Source of the DNA: Enterovibrio gelatinilyticus
GTDB lineage: Bacteria; Pseudomonadota; Gammaproteobacteria; Enterobacterales; Vibrionaceae
Direction: 5' to 3'
Assembly: GCF_028683095.1 (NCBI RefSeq)
Contig: NZ_JAJUBC010000001.1
Location: 248,001 to 312,000, forward strand
Length of the DNA stretch: 64,000 nucleotides
Part shown: positions 1 to 8,043 of the stretch, piece after piece
Numbering within the stretch: the stretch's first letter is position 1
Layout of the letters: the number at the start of each line of letters is the position of its first letter
The notes under the pieces: model-generated
The model's database searches: none
What the model saw: only the letters and a program-made list of their open reading frames with translations
Told to the model about the DNA's origin: nothing
Made by a program: the position numbers and the translations under genes

Positions 1-27
1 GGCGTGTTTCTCATTCAGTTGTACTCT

Positions 28-1230
28 TTATGAATGTGTACTTTGTACGACCTTTCTAGAACTCAATGACAGAAAAATCACAGTTAAGAGAGACAATATG
101 CTGCATGCGCCCCAGAGTAATTGCGTATTCAGACCATATAAATATCCACCTGCAATACTGCCAACACCGCTTCCAAGCAACGAGAAAATGCCGAGTAGGC
201 CGTACGCACTTCCTAAATTGTTGCCATCAACGCTTTGCTTTACCTGTGCATCGACATTGGGGTCTATTGTTATCTCTCCGATGGTATAAATCATAATCAT
301 GATTAGAAAAACAAACAGTGGCGGAGAAAAAAACAAACCTGCAAAAGCAATACTTGAAGAAAGGAATCCCACCTTAATGACACCGATAAATGTGGTACGT
401 TTAGATAAGTATATATTGATGGGAATTTGCAGTAACAAAACAACGACTGAGTTGATAACAAACAGCATACTAACTGCTTGCTTTGAATATAACTCCGATG
501 CATACATAGGCAAGCTCATTTCCAACTGCACATAAATAACACTGAACGCAAAATAGACAGCACCAATATAAACATACTGCCTATTTCTTAAAAGTTCCTT
601 AATATTAGCAGTGAGCAGATTTTTTTCTTCATGTTTTTTATCAAGAATTACTACATTCTTTCTCTTTAGGTAGATAAAAACAAGTATTGGTATACAAAAG
701 ACATGAATAGCAGAGGAAACAAAAAACACAAAGAAAGCTGATAAATCAATGAGAAAACCACCCACAACCCCGCCAATAGCGACACCCAAATTATTCACTG
801 CACTGCGAACAGAAAAAAGTAACACTGCATTCTCTGTGGTGGAGTACTCAGAGATAAGGGCCTTGGCTGCCGGAACAAATAACGCAGAACTGATACCCAA
901 CAAGACCATAGAAATAAAAATCCCCAAATGCGTAGTAGAGTACAAAAAGCCCAAATAGCTTAAAATACGCACGAGTAAAGCGAATAGCATAATGGGCAAA
1001 GGCCCGTACTTATCACTCCATACACCACCAAAGTACATAAACCCGCGCTGGCTGATAAGTTTAATGGCAAACAAAACACCAACAGACTCTATTCCAATTC
1101 TGATGACCTCAACCAAATAAATTGCCAAAAAAGGGATAACAATAAAAGAGCCGACACACACAATAAACTGCAGAAGCAATATGCATTTAGCTTCTAATGG
1201 AAGCTCCTTTATTTCAGACAGCATCTTCAT
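28..1230 (-). CDS. MFS transporter, probable product exporter
   Basis: A 400-aa polytopic membrane protein with about twelve hydrophobic segments and the usual major facilitator layout. The inter-helix 2-3 loop carries a GGVWSDKYG stretch, which is the MFS A-motif (G-x-x-x-D-x-x-G-x type). The central cytoplasmic loop is basic (KRKNVVILDKKHEEK). The start ATG overlaps the TGA of the upstream ATP-grasp gene (ATGA), so the two are translationally coupled. It is the last gene of an operon that begins with a short peptide gene at 7258. The family mostly moves small molecules by proton antiport. From context I infer export of, or self-protection against, the operon's product, but the substrate cannot be read from sequence. 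Confidence is high for the family and low for the substrate. Confidence 0.88.
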   Translation of the reverse strand: MKMLSEIKELPLEAKCILLLQFIVCVGSFIVIPFLAIYLVEVIRIGIESVGVLFAIKLISQRGFMYFGGVWSDKYGPLPIMLFALLVRILSYLGFLYSTTHLGIFISMVLLGISSALFVPAAKALISEYSTTENAVLLFSVRSAVNNLGVAIGGVVGGFLIDLSAFFVFFVSSAIHVFCIPILVFIYLKRKNVVILDKKHEEKNLLTANIKELLRNRQYVYIGAVYFAFSVIYVQLEMSLPMYASELYSKQAVSMLFVINSVVVLLLQIPINIYLSKRTTFIGVIKVGFLSSSIAFAGLFFSPPLFVFLIMIMIYTIGEITIDPNVDAQVKQSVDGNNLGSAYGLLGIFSLLGSGVGSIAGGYLYGLNTQLLWGACSILSLLTVIFLSLSSRKVVQSTHS

Positions 1231-2417
1231 TCAATCACCACATTTATTGATTGCTCAGCTTTAGACTTAAGCTTTCTAAGCGTGTCTTTGCTATCTGCTC
1301 GAATTATAAAAAATCCATGACGTTCTTGGGAGTGACTAAATGCCTTAATTGTCGTGCCTTCTTTAACGTTAAACTGATATCGAAATACTTCTGAAACACT
1401 ATCCAACGTATGATTTGCGGCAATCACCAACCCCGGTTTAAAGTTTAAATAATGAATCGCAACGTGGTATTTTTCTTGGGTAGGAGGTAACGTTTTTTTT
1501 CCTTCAACAAACCAGCGTGCCGTCGCAACAATTTGATTAACTTGCGTTGCGAGATCGACTAACTCCCATATTCTGTCTCCTCCCGGACGCACATGTGTTT
1601 CTATTAAGTGGCACTTACCATCTGCATCTATTTTCAATTCGGTATGACTTGCTCCATTGCAAATCCCCAGCTCGGACAGCACTTCTTGAACAAAATCACC
1701 TACCTTCACTTTTGTATCAGTATGATCGATGCCGGGCACTTGATGGCCTATCTCAACAAGGCCTGTACTGCCACCAACAAATTTCTTTGTGATAGCAATA
1801 ACATGGTGCTCACCATCATAACTTAGGCATTCGCAGCTATATTCATCACCATCTATAAAGGCTTCTGCAAGAACAGGGAAAGCGACACTGTTGATCTGAT
1901 CAAGATGTGTAACATGAAGCACATCCTGACTACCCGTACCATTGATAGGCTTCACTATCACGCCATCTTTGTGGTTAGCAAAGAAGGCCTGAAGCTCTGC
2001 TTTGGTCGAACATACAAGGAAAGAAACAGTACCCAGACTCGTTCCTGCTAAGTGTTCACGCATCATTATTTTGTTGCGTGTCAACATAGCCTCTTGAAGT
2101 GCTGGGCCTTTGCAGTTAAGAAACGTTGAAATGAGAGCGGCAGGCAAGGTCCCATATTCGGTAAACGTTAATACGGCATCTACCTTCTTAAACTGATCAA
2201 TTCGACTGGAAAGAAAAAGAAGTGCTTCTATGTCTGAAAATGCGCAAACATTGCCTTCAGCAAGTATTGCTTTTTGGGTGGATGTAATTCGGTGTTCTTC
2301 TTGAATCACCGTGACTGAATAGCCAAGGTTTTGAACTAATAAAAAATAGTCATCCGTTGGAGCGAGCAAAATAACATGGTGGCAAGACGTATCGTTAAGT
2401 GTGAGGAAAGGTTTCAA
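1227..2417 (-). CDS. ATP-grasp carboxylate-amine ligase
   Basis: A 396-aa ATP-grasp enzyme of the amino-acid or dipeptide ligase type. Visible signatures are the nucleotide-binding lysine strand GVIVKPINGTGS, an acidic strand LAEAFIDGDEYSCE, and the metal and phosphate-binding HLIETHVRPGGDR (E-x3-R-x-G-G-D). Such enzymes activate a carboxylate as an acyl-phosphate and join it to an amine. The long frame opens at 2441, but I place the start at TTG 2417 because GGAGG lies six bases before it; this overlaps the end of the aminotransferase gene by 23 bases. It sits between the aminotransferase and the MFS gene in a tightly overlapped operon. Possible roles are ligation of an amino acid made by the aminotransferase, or modification of the operon's short peptide. 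There is no graspetide-type precursor motif in the peptide, so macrocyclisation is not favoured. Confidence 0.85.
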   Translation of the reverse strand: MKPFLTLNDTSCHHVILLAPTDDYFLLVQNLGYSVTVIQEEHRITSTQKAILAEGNVCAFSDIEALLFLSSRIDQFKKVDAVLTFTEYGTLPAALISTFLNCKGPALQEAMLTRNKIMMREHLAGTSLGTVSFLVCSTKAELQAFFANHKDGVIVKPINGTGSQDVLHVTHLDQINSVAFPVLAEAFIDGDEYSCECLSYDGEHHVIAITKKFVGGSTGLVEIGHQVPGIDHTDTKVKVGDFVQEVLSELGICNGASHTELKIDADGKCHLIETHVRPGGDRIWELVDLATQVNQIVATARWFVEGKKTLPPTQEKYHVAIHYLNFKPGLVIAANHTLDSVSEVFRYQFNVKEGTTIKAFSHSQERHGFFIIRADSKDTLRKLKSKAEQSINVVIE

Positions 2418-3663
2418 CGAGAGCCTCCAAAGCCGATTCAAACAAAGACAGAAAAGTATCCACGTGTTCCAAAGTGAGTGTCAGTGGCGGTGTGAGCTTT
2501 AAGGTGTTGGGGCAATTTGCACACATGTTGACAAGCACGCGATTGCAAAAAAGAAAATTAAATAGGTAATAGGCTAATACGTCAGAATCAGCGCCTTTGA
2601 CTGAAATGTAATGCAAAGCCCCAAAAGAGGCGGTGCTCTCTATCATGTGCGGATAGGTCTTTTTTAACGCTTTGAGTTTCTCTGCCAAATAGTGATGTGT
2701 CGTTAATCCCTTAGAAAGCACATCGTGCTCTTCCATATACGTCATTAGACTTAATGCACTGCTCACGGCAATACTGTTCCCACAAAAGGTGGAACCATGA
2801 GCTTTCTCAAAACCTGCCCTTCCAAAAAAGTGGCGATATTCGGACGAAGAAGAAAGCAAAATAGACAGAGGGCTAAAACCAGCGGTGAGATTTTTAGAAA
2901 GTACAAGATGGTCAGGTTCGATTGACCAGTTGAGAGATTGGCTTGCAAGGAAACGTCCGGTTCGCCAAACACCGGTCATGACTTCATCGACAATTAAACG
3001 CGTACCTGCTTGCTCACAGGCGGATTTAATTTTTTCTATCTGCTCTGCACTCCAGTACTGTCCTCCTCCCATCCCCTCTATAGGTTCTGTGACATAAGCA
3101 GCAAATTTTCTCGTGGAAATTTTTTCTAACGTCAGTGCCAAATTACCGCAGTGGGTATAATCAATGTGATCACACACAAAATTGGGTAACCCCTGCCGCC
3201 AATGCGCGTTGCCTGTCAGGTTCACATTGTGGATGCTCAAACCATGAAACCCGGTGCGATTGCACAGCAGGTTACTTCGCTGCGTGCTAACTTGAGCAAC
3301 CTTCACCGCACACTCAATCGCTTCTGCGCCTGTGGTCATGATCCAACATTGGTGATTATGCAACGCGCTTTTCTCAATCACTTTGGAACATAAGGCGGCA
3401 CTGCCTGGGGCTATACCGAAAGGCGTGATTATGGGTAAATCTTTGCAAATGTCCTCGAGAAAATTCGCCCGAATCTCTTGAGGGTTATGTCCTAAAAGTG
3501 CAGAGCCGTACCCCATAACGAAATCGAGCCATGTATCACCTTTGTCATCGGTTAAATAGCTTCCTTTCGCCTCATTAAAAACAGGACAGTGATCTAACGC
3601 TTCCAGAGCACCTACCCAGTAAGGATTAACACAGTTCCTGTATTCTTGAATAAACCTCTGCAT
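2395..3663 (-). CDS. Class III PLP-dependent aminotransferase
   Basis: A 422-aa fold-type I aminotransferase of the omega-amino or acetylornithine group. The PLP-ring aspartate is in RLIVDEVMTGVWRTGRF and the Schiff-base lysine is probably in LSKNLTAGFSP. GSALLGHNP near the N terminus and HGSTFCGNSIA near the C terminus are also family-like. The frame is open further upstream, but ATG 3663 lies just after the stop of the preceding HDO gene and gives the usual N terminus (MQRFIQEYRNCVNPYW). The family moves amino groups between an amine or omega-amino acid and a 2-oxo acid. The position between an oxidase trio and an ATP-grasp ligase suggests it makes or alters an amino-acid building block, or acts on a carbonyl generated by the oxidases. 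The precise substrate is unknown. Confidence 0.88.
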   Translation of the reverse strand: MQRFIQEYRNCVNPYWVGALEALDHCPVFNEAKGSYLTDDKGDTWLDFVMGYGSALLGHNPQEIRANFLEDICKDLPIITPFGIAPGSAALCSKVIEKSALHNHQCWIMTTGAEAIECAVKVAQVSTQRSNLLCNRTGFHGLSIHNVNLTGNAHWRQGLPNFVCDHIDYTHCGNLALTLEKISTRKFAAYVTEPIEGMGGGQYWSAEQIEKIKSACEQAGTRLIVDEVMTGVWRTGRFLASQSLNWSIEPDHLVLSKNLTAGFSPLSILLSSSSEYRHFFGRAGFEKAHGSTFCGNSIAVSSALSLMTYMEEHDVLSKGLTTHHYLAEKLKALKKTYPHMIESTASFGALHYISVKGADSDVLAYYLFNFLFCNRVLVNMCANCPNTLKLTPPLTLTLEHVDTFLSLFESALEALVETFPHT

Positions 3664-3667
3664 ACGA

Positions 3668-5149
3668 CTAATTCTCAGTGGTAAAAAACGCACGCATTGA
3701 CATCGGGCATAAAGGACGTTTTTCCTCGACATGGTGTCTATAAAGCTCATCCCATGCTCTGCAGTTTAACTCGAGTACAAGGAGGAAGAGTTTGATGGCT
3801 CTCTCTTGTTCTGCTTCCGATACGTAGCTAATTTGAGACAACACTAAACGAGAGATCATTTGATGATTCAGTTCATCGTTTAAATCTTCGTGTTCAAGCG
3901 ATGCCCGATTTACATCATCCGGAAAAATAGACGAACTGGCCAATACGCTATTAATGATGTTCTTCTCACCGGGCAAACCTTCAGTGATCACAATCGAAAG
4001 GAAGTAAGCCAATACCTCTTCATTAGCCAGCCACGTGAACACATCACAAAACGCCTGAGTCAAAGGAAGGGGGATCATGCTATCCAGATCTGTGCAATTT
4101 ACGCCAAGCGTGATGCAAGTTTGCCTTTCGAAGGCCTCATGCCCTATCTCTTCCGCGTAGTAACGTCTAAACAGTGCTTTTAAGGGAAGAGGAAGTTTCT
4201 TGGCGATCGCCGGTGCAATTATTTCCACAAAGCGTTCATTAATAAAATACTCTTGGATGTAAGTCGCCCGAGCGAGTACTGCCTGATGTTCAGGTTGATA
4301 CAGAGCTTTCATATAGGGAGAGCTACTCACGGCATCAAGGCAATCTCTAGCTAACTTTTCAGATGTTATACCGAGATTCAAACCCGTGTCAGTACAATCA
4401 ATCAGGATGTCCTCTCGGAAAAAATGCCGTTCGCTATCCTTACCCTGAGAACGACATACGCACCAAACAAAACTCGTCACACACTCCTGAATTTCTTTAA
4501 TTTGATCTTTAATGACGAATCCAATTTCTAAAGTATGATTCCCGACATCTTTATTTAAAACTTCTTCGAGGATTCGAGATACCACCTCCAACACAAACGA
4601 ATTAGAGTACTTCCAGGAGCAAAATAGCCCCTTCAAAATCGCCAGGTAAAAATTATGCTCATTGACGACTTCATTAGAGGAAAACTCTCCTTTTCTAACG
4701 TTGTTCAGATCTATCCATATTGATTCAAGTATCTTTTCATCTATCTCTTCATCATGCTGATTTAATATCTCTAATGCTTCAAAAACAAGACTGTCAACAC
4801 GTCGTCTAAACGTCTGCAAGTGGTCGAGTGATTGGTTCTCTTCTCGAATAATCCCCAGCTCATCCATTTGTTCAACGAGGTCACCCAGTTCGCTTTCTTT
4901 TTTTCCACTTAATAGCAACTGCCAACATTCATCACGTGGATTAATTAGCCTTAAAATATCACACCCATCTAAACTCGATGCTTGAATTTCGAATGACTCA
5001 CCTTGGCTTGTTATTTCCAAACACTCACCTTGTGAGGAAAATTCCGCATCTAAATAGGGGTTTTCGTATTGATGTATTGACCAACTTTCCAAAGCACTTA
5101 TCCTCTTCACTGAATTTTCATGAAAATATTCTAAGCGTGTTTTCGGCAT
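3668..5149 (-). CDS. HDO-superfamily oxidase with N-terminal RRE-like region (HDO3)
   Basis: A 493-aa member of the heme-oxygenase-like diiron oxidase group, the longest of three paralogues. Residues about 55-102 (CDILRLINPRDECWQLLLSG through DELGII) look like a PqqD-type winged-helix recognition element; about 180 helical residues follow before the oxidase core. Probable metal ligands are the ExxH pair E334/H337 (YYAEEIGHEAF), E390, and H420/N424/H429. The last group is H-x3-N-x4-H, also found in HDO1 and HDO2 but unlike the H-x3-D-x2-H known from characterised HDOs. A PLP-x-T stretch after the ExxH helix is shared by all three. ATG 5149 overlaps the HDO2 gene by 32 bases and no clear ribosome binding site is visible, so coupling is likely. 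HDOs use O2 for N-oxygenation, desaturation or C-C cleavage; the reaction here is unknown. Confidence 0.75.
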   Translation of the reverse strand: MPKTRLEYFHENSVKRISALESWSIHQYENPYLDAEFSSQGECLEITSQGESFEIQASSLDGCDILRLINPRDECWQLLLSGKKESELGDLVEQMDELGIIREENQSLDHLQTFRRRVDSLVFEALEILNQHDEEIDEKILESIWIDLNNVRKGEFSSNEVVNEHNFYLAILKGLFCSWKYSNSFVLEVVSRILEEVLNKDVGNHTLEIGFVIKDQIKEIQECVTSFVWCVCRSQGKDSERHFFREDILIDCTDTGLNLGITSEKLARDCLDAVSSSPYMKALYQPEHQAVLARATYIQEYFINERFVEIIAPAIAKKLPLPLKALFRRYYAEEIGHEAFERQTCITLGVNCTDLDSMIPLPLTQAFCDVFTWLANEEVLAYFLSIVITEGLPGEKNIINSVLASSSIFPDDVNRASLEHEDLNDELNHQMISRLVLSQISYVSEAEQERAIKLFLLVLELNCRAWDELYRHHVEEKRPLCPMSMRAFFTTEN

Positions 5150-6104
5150 TTGAGTAATATTCAGAAATTTGACGATCTTGCCAATACATCGTTTCCACTA
5201 GTGCATGGATATTTATCTTAATTACATTCTGTTCATGATGAGATATTGCCGTATAGGGTTTCAGCAGTTCTTCTGTAATATTTTGGTGCTCACCGGACTC
5301 ATTGATATCCGCATGGCGAGCAATGGGTTCGAAAAACGTTTCCGGCAACCCCAATCGATGACATGAGTCGACAAATGCACTGTTAAAACTTGGATATGGT
5401 TCTTCAAATAGAAAAAGGCATGAACAAAAACTGAGAAAGTGCTGCCTTGCTAACGTCTCTAAAGTACTGTACAACGCAAAAGTTGCAGGAAGTGGCGCTG
5501 TTGCATCAAGCTGATTTTTCGTAATCCCGATTGAGGCTGCTGTGCTATATAAAAGTTTATCGTGGTCATGTTCATCGATAAATAACTCCATGAGAGCACG
5601 CCGTGTGCTATTTGGACATTGCTTTGAAAGTGCAGGCCCTAAAGCCATAGGAGCATTCCTGACAATGTGGAAGTATTCGAGTGCGTACCCGACAAGCTCC
5701 TGTTTAGTGACTTGCTCGGAAACCATGCGGTCATAAAGTACAGAATTACCTTTTTTATTCATCAACGCTGTAACCATGCGTTGCAGGTCTTTAACAAACT
5801 CCATTCCCGACATTACCTTATCTGGCAACGTCGGTACGGCTTCGGTCAATAGCGACAACCTGTCAAGTTCTCTAATAAGATCAGGTATATGGGATGACAA
5901 CGCCGGATACTTTGCAGGCAATTCTCTCTCTGCAATCACTCCTTCCGATAAATCAGCCAAGACATTGGGAAGTTCTACAAAATCAGAAGTAGAGATTTCA
6001 CATCCTTGATCTCTGTAGTTTATATGTACTGTATCTTCACTCTTGGTAATAGATACACCCTTTCGGAAAATTGGCGTGTCAAACAGGCTATTAGACATGT
6101 TCAT
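5118..6104 (-). CDS. HDO-superfamily oxidase with N-terminal RRE-like region (HDO2)
   Basis: A 328-aa paralogue of HDO1 and HDO3. Residues about 38-88 (SDFVELPNVLADLSEG through IRELDRLSLL) resemble a PqqD or RiPP-recognition winged helix. The oxidase core carries E143, the ExxH pair E178/H181 (FIDEHDHDKLL), an acidic pair E234/E235 and H264-x3-N268-x4-H273 (RHADINESGEH). The APLPAT segment matches PLP-x-T in the sisters. ATG 6104 has GAGGA nine bases upstream and lies 18 bases after HDO1. Family members are cytoplasmic, use dioxygen and two irons, and often act in natural product pathways (SznF, BesC, UndA, CADD). Three copies in a row suggest sequential steps, or one catalytic and two accessory subunits. 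All three keep the His and Glu residues, so none is obviously dead. Confidence 0.75.
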   Translation of the reverse strand: MNMSNSLFDTPIFRKGVSITKSEDTVHINYRDQGCEISTSDFVELPNVLADLSEGVIAERELPAKYPALSSHIPDLIRELDRLSLLTEAVPTLPDKVMSGMEFVKDLQRMVTALMNKKGNSVLYDRMVSEQVTKQELVGYALEYFHIVRNAPMALGPALSKQCPNSTRRALMELFIDEHDHDKLLYSTAASIGITKNQLDATAPLPATFALYSTLETLARQHFLSFCSCLFLFEEPYPSFNSAFVDSCHRLGLPETFFEPIARHADINESGEHQNITEELLKPYTAISHHEQNVIKINIHALVETMYWQDRQISEYYSNAENTLRIFS

Positions 6105-6122
6105 GAATTATGTTCCTCAGCA

Positions 6123-7103
6123 TTAAACCTCAGAAAGTCGACGAAGTAGTGGCATATTTGGATTAGAGTAATATTTCCAAACCGCAGAATGAAAATCATC
6201 GTATAGTTCCACAAAAAGATGTGTTTCTCTGCGAAAACGGGTCATGTCTTCTTGTGTGACAAGCGGTATCTCTTTGAATATTTCTCTCGTCAAGGCACCA
6301 TGCTCCCCATTTAAATTTATAAGAGCATGATCTCTAATTGGTTTAATAAACCCCTCTGGAATATCAGGTCTTGATTCCATTGCTAGAACATACGAATCAA
6401 TTTTTATATCCTTCCCTTCCAATACTCCCAGCGTTGTAAAGAAAAAGAGAGGGTCATTGGATGCCCAATGCGCGAGCGCATTGCAAAGGGCCAATGTCTC
6501 TGGAAGTGGAATCGTTTCCGCCAAGTCACTTCTTGTGCAGCCCAATTCGTTTAAAGCTTTGAGGATTAATTCATCATGCCCATATTCCTCAGCGTAAAAC
6601 TCATTGATCAACAATCTCGCTTTTGTACTTCCCTGATATGAAAGAACAGGGGAATCAAACCAACTCTCTCTAAATAAAAAGTGGTAATTTTCAACTGCCA
6701 TACCGTGAAAAATACTAACAGGTACATTCTCTGGGTTTAAACAAGCTTTCCAGAAATGATTATTATAAAGCGTTTCATAAAGCAATTTAGATTGTATGTC
6801 TTCAATTTCCATTAGCGCTTCAATACCGCTAACATATTGACTCGCTGAATTACATGAACTCACAAGCTTTGAATCATCCAAACTTTGTACCATATCAACA
6901 ATGGTCTCTTCACCTAATTCAGGAAAGATTTTTGCGATGGTTCGAATACTTTTATTACCATCAAATTCCGATAGTAATTGATGAAGAACCTCAGAATCTA
7001 TCCCTTCAAATTCAAGTTCGAACTCAGTGTTCATGGCATGAAAACAATTACCGCCATCAGGTAGGGTCATGTGTAGACTGATACATGTATTTGCATCGAT
7101 CAT
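6123..7103 (-). CDS. HDO-superfamily oxidase with N-terminal RRE-like region (HDO1)
   Basis: A 326-aa protein, first enzyme of the operon. Residues about 28-82 (EFEGIDSEVLHQLLSEFDG through MVQSLDDSKLV) read like a PqqD-family recognition element. The oxidase domain follows with E138, the ExxH pair E173/H176 (FYAEEYGHDEL), E229 (LGVLEG) and H259-x3-N263-x4-H268 (DHALINLNGEH). TIPLPET is the PLP-x-T motif common to the three paralogues. The frame could open at GTG 7112, but ATG 7103 has AAGGAG eight bases before it and is preferred. It lies 71 bases after the short-peptide gene, with a hairpin between. I infer that it binds the short peptide through the N-terminal domain and oxidises it. If the N-terminal domain is not an RRE, a small-molecule substrate remains possible. 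Confidence 0.77.
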   Translation of the reverse strand: MIDANTCISLHMTLPDGGNCFHAMNTEFELEFEGIDSEVLHQLLSEFDGNKSIRTIAKIFPELGEETIVDMVQSLDDSKLVSSCNSASQYVSGIEALMEIEDIQSKLLYETLYNNHFWKACLNPENVPVSIFHGMAVENYHFLFRESWFDSPVLSYQGSTKARLLINEFYAEEYGHDELILKALNELGCTRSDLAETIPLPETLALCNALAHWASNDPLFFFTTLGVLEGKDIKIDSYVLAMESRPDIPEGFIKPIRDHALINLNGEHGALTREIFKEIPLVTQEDMTRFRRETHLFVELYDDFHSAVWKYYSNPNMPLLRRLSEV

Positions 7104-7133
7104 CTTGGTCACTCCTTGATAATAATCAATTAA

Positions 7134-7154
7134 TAGCCCTTTAGATAAGGGCTA
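7134..7154 (-). terminator. Hairpin between peptide gene and HDO1
   Basis: TAGCCCT and AGGGCTA pair as a perfect 7-bp stem (8 bp with one more A-T pair) around a short loop. It lies between the stop of the short-peptide gene and the ribosome binding site of HDO1. There is no clean U-run after it on the transcribed strand, so it looks more like a leaky terminator or mRNA-stabilising stem. That would give more peptide than enzyme transcript, as is common in RiPP operons. Confidence 0.5.
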
Positions 7155-7174
7155 GAGTTTTGGAGTTTTTCAAC

Positions 7175-7258
7175 CTATAGATGACACGCCATTAAAACTG
7201 GGCGATCTTTTTTAGGTTTGATGACTATACGTGGTTTAGCTTTCTGCTTATTACTCAT
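7175..7258 (-). CDS. Short Lys-rich peptide, putative precursor peptide 1
   Basis: A 27-aa open frame, basic in its first two thirds (MSNKQKAKPRIVIKPKK) and ending DRPVLMACHL. An AAGGA ribosome binding site lies about eight bases before the ATG, a good signal for such a short gene. It is the first gene of the operon and is followed by three oxidases with RRE-like domains, which is the layout of a RiPP precursor. Cys25, His26 and the C-terminal Leu are natural targets for oxidative modification. Its KKDRPVL segment resembles KKGPVL in the peptide encoded at 8831-8932. I know of no named family with this sequence. It could instead be a regulatory leader peptide, but the ribosome binding site, the following hairpin and the recognition domains downstream favour a substrate. 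Confidence 0.6.
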   Translation of the reverse strand: MSNKQKAKPRIVIKPKKDRPVLMACHL

Positions 7259-7342
7259 ATATATATCCTTCAGTAATTTCCAAATCACTTCCAAAAACTT
7301 ACGGATCCAGTTCAATAGAGCCTTTTACATGCAAACAGTAAT

Positions 7343-7372
7343 TTCATACAGAAATTCATACAGCATGCGCAA
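7343..7372 (-). promoter_or_regulatory. Candidate sigma-70 promoter for the peptide/HDO operon
   Basis: On the minus strand TTGCGC (7372-7367) is followed after 18 bases by TATGAA (7348-7343), an acceptable -35/-10 pair. It would start transcription about 80 bases before the short-peptide ATG. The same stretch contains TTCATACAG twice, 12 bases apart on the plus strand, which could also be an operator. This is a pattern match only. Confidence 0.3.
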
Positions 7373-7507
7373 ATAAGACTACATATCGTTACTCACATGA
7401 AGTGTCTAATTATTAATACTATTAGTGAATTTTATTTTTGTAGCGTTCACTGCCACGGAAGCGATTTTCTTCGAACTTGAACTGCATGGGCGACTGCGCC
7501 TCCCCCC

Positions 7508-7591
7508 TTAAACAAGGCTTTTCAGGCCCCGATAGTTCTCCTCTATCTGCATTCGCCTCTGGTAGAGCTTGATCAGGTGAACCTGCAGTGT
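7508..7591 (-). mobile_element. IS4-family transposase fragment
   Basis: A 27-codon stretch reads LQVHLIKLYQRRMQIEENYR followed by GLKSLV and a stop. This matches the C-terminal catalytic region of IS4-type transposases, where a YxxRMQIEE(S/N)(F/Y)RDLKS block carries the last acidic residue of the DDE triad. Nothing recognisable of the rest of the element remains on either side. It abuts the broken recombinase at 7592, so it is a relic of an insertion and deletion at the edge of the peptide/HDO operon. Confidence 0.65.
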
Positions 7592-7983
7592 TCAACTCAC
7601 TCCAGCAATGCTGCCCGAGTTGTAAACCAAGCCGCTATTCGCAGTGATGACGGTGATGCCTTTCCAATCAGCTCATTGAACTGTTGCATTGCGTCCAAGG
7701 GCTTGTCGCGGCTCAGACGATCGAGAGATTCAACAATCAAAATTGAACCGCGCTCGACTAAGCCTTCTTCAACTGCCTTTATAAAGATACCCAATGCTCC
7801 TCGCGAAACGTGATCGGCATGGAAGGCTGACAAACCTTCATCCGTCATTACGAGCTTTTCATTGAGAGTTAAACCATACTCCGTGGCTATCTGATTGGCA
7901 TAGTCATTCTGCCTCTCGATAGAGCCACCGAATTTCTGTTGAGGGCTTGAGAACCTACGATAAGAATATACCTGCGCGACCAA
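7592..7983 (-). pseudogene. Serine recombinase N-terminal domain, frameshifted and truncated
   Basis: The frame from TTG 7983 (GGAGG six bases upstream) encodes YSYRRFSSPQQKFGGSIERQ and later VESLDRLSRDKPLDAMQQFN, the catalytic domain of a large serine recombinase; the nucleophile is one of the serines in RFSSPQQ. After LIGK the reading frame changes: the expected continuation GITVITANSGLVYNSGSIAG is present in another frame, so there is a single-base frameshift near 7654. The gene then stops at the IS4 scrap. The DNA-binding part is missing, so it cannot be active. It suggests the neighbouring accessory genes once travelled with a site-specific recombinase. Confidence 0.8.
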
Positions 7984-8043
7984 TGCCCACCTCCAAGTGT
8001 CTAATATTCAACCACTTTAGATGTAGTAGACATTTTAGGCTAG

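Noticed and set aside
1227-2417. Graspetide-type macrocyclase role for the ATP-grasp protein
   Set aside because: The 27-aa peptide lacks the Thr/Lys and Asp/Glu ring motifs of graspetides, and the enzyme looks like the amino-acid ligase branch.
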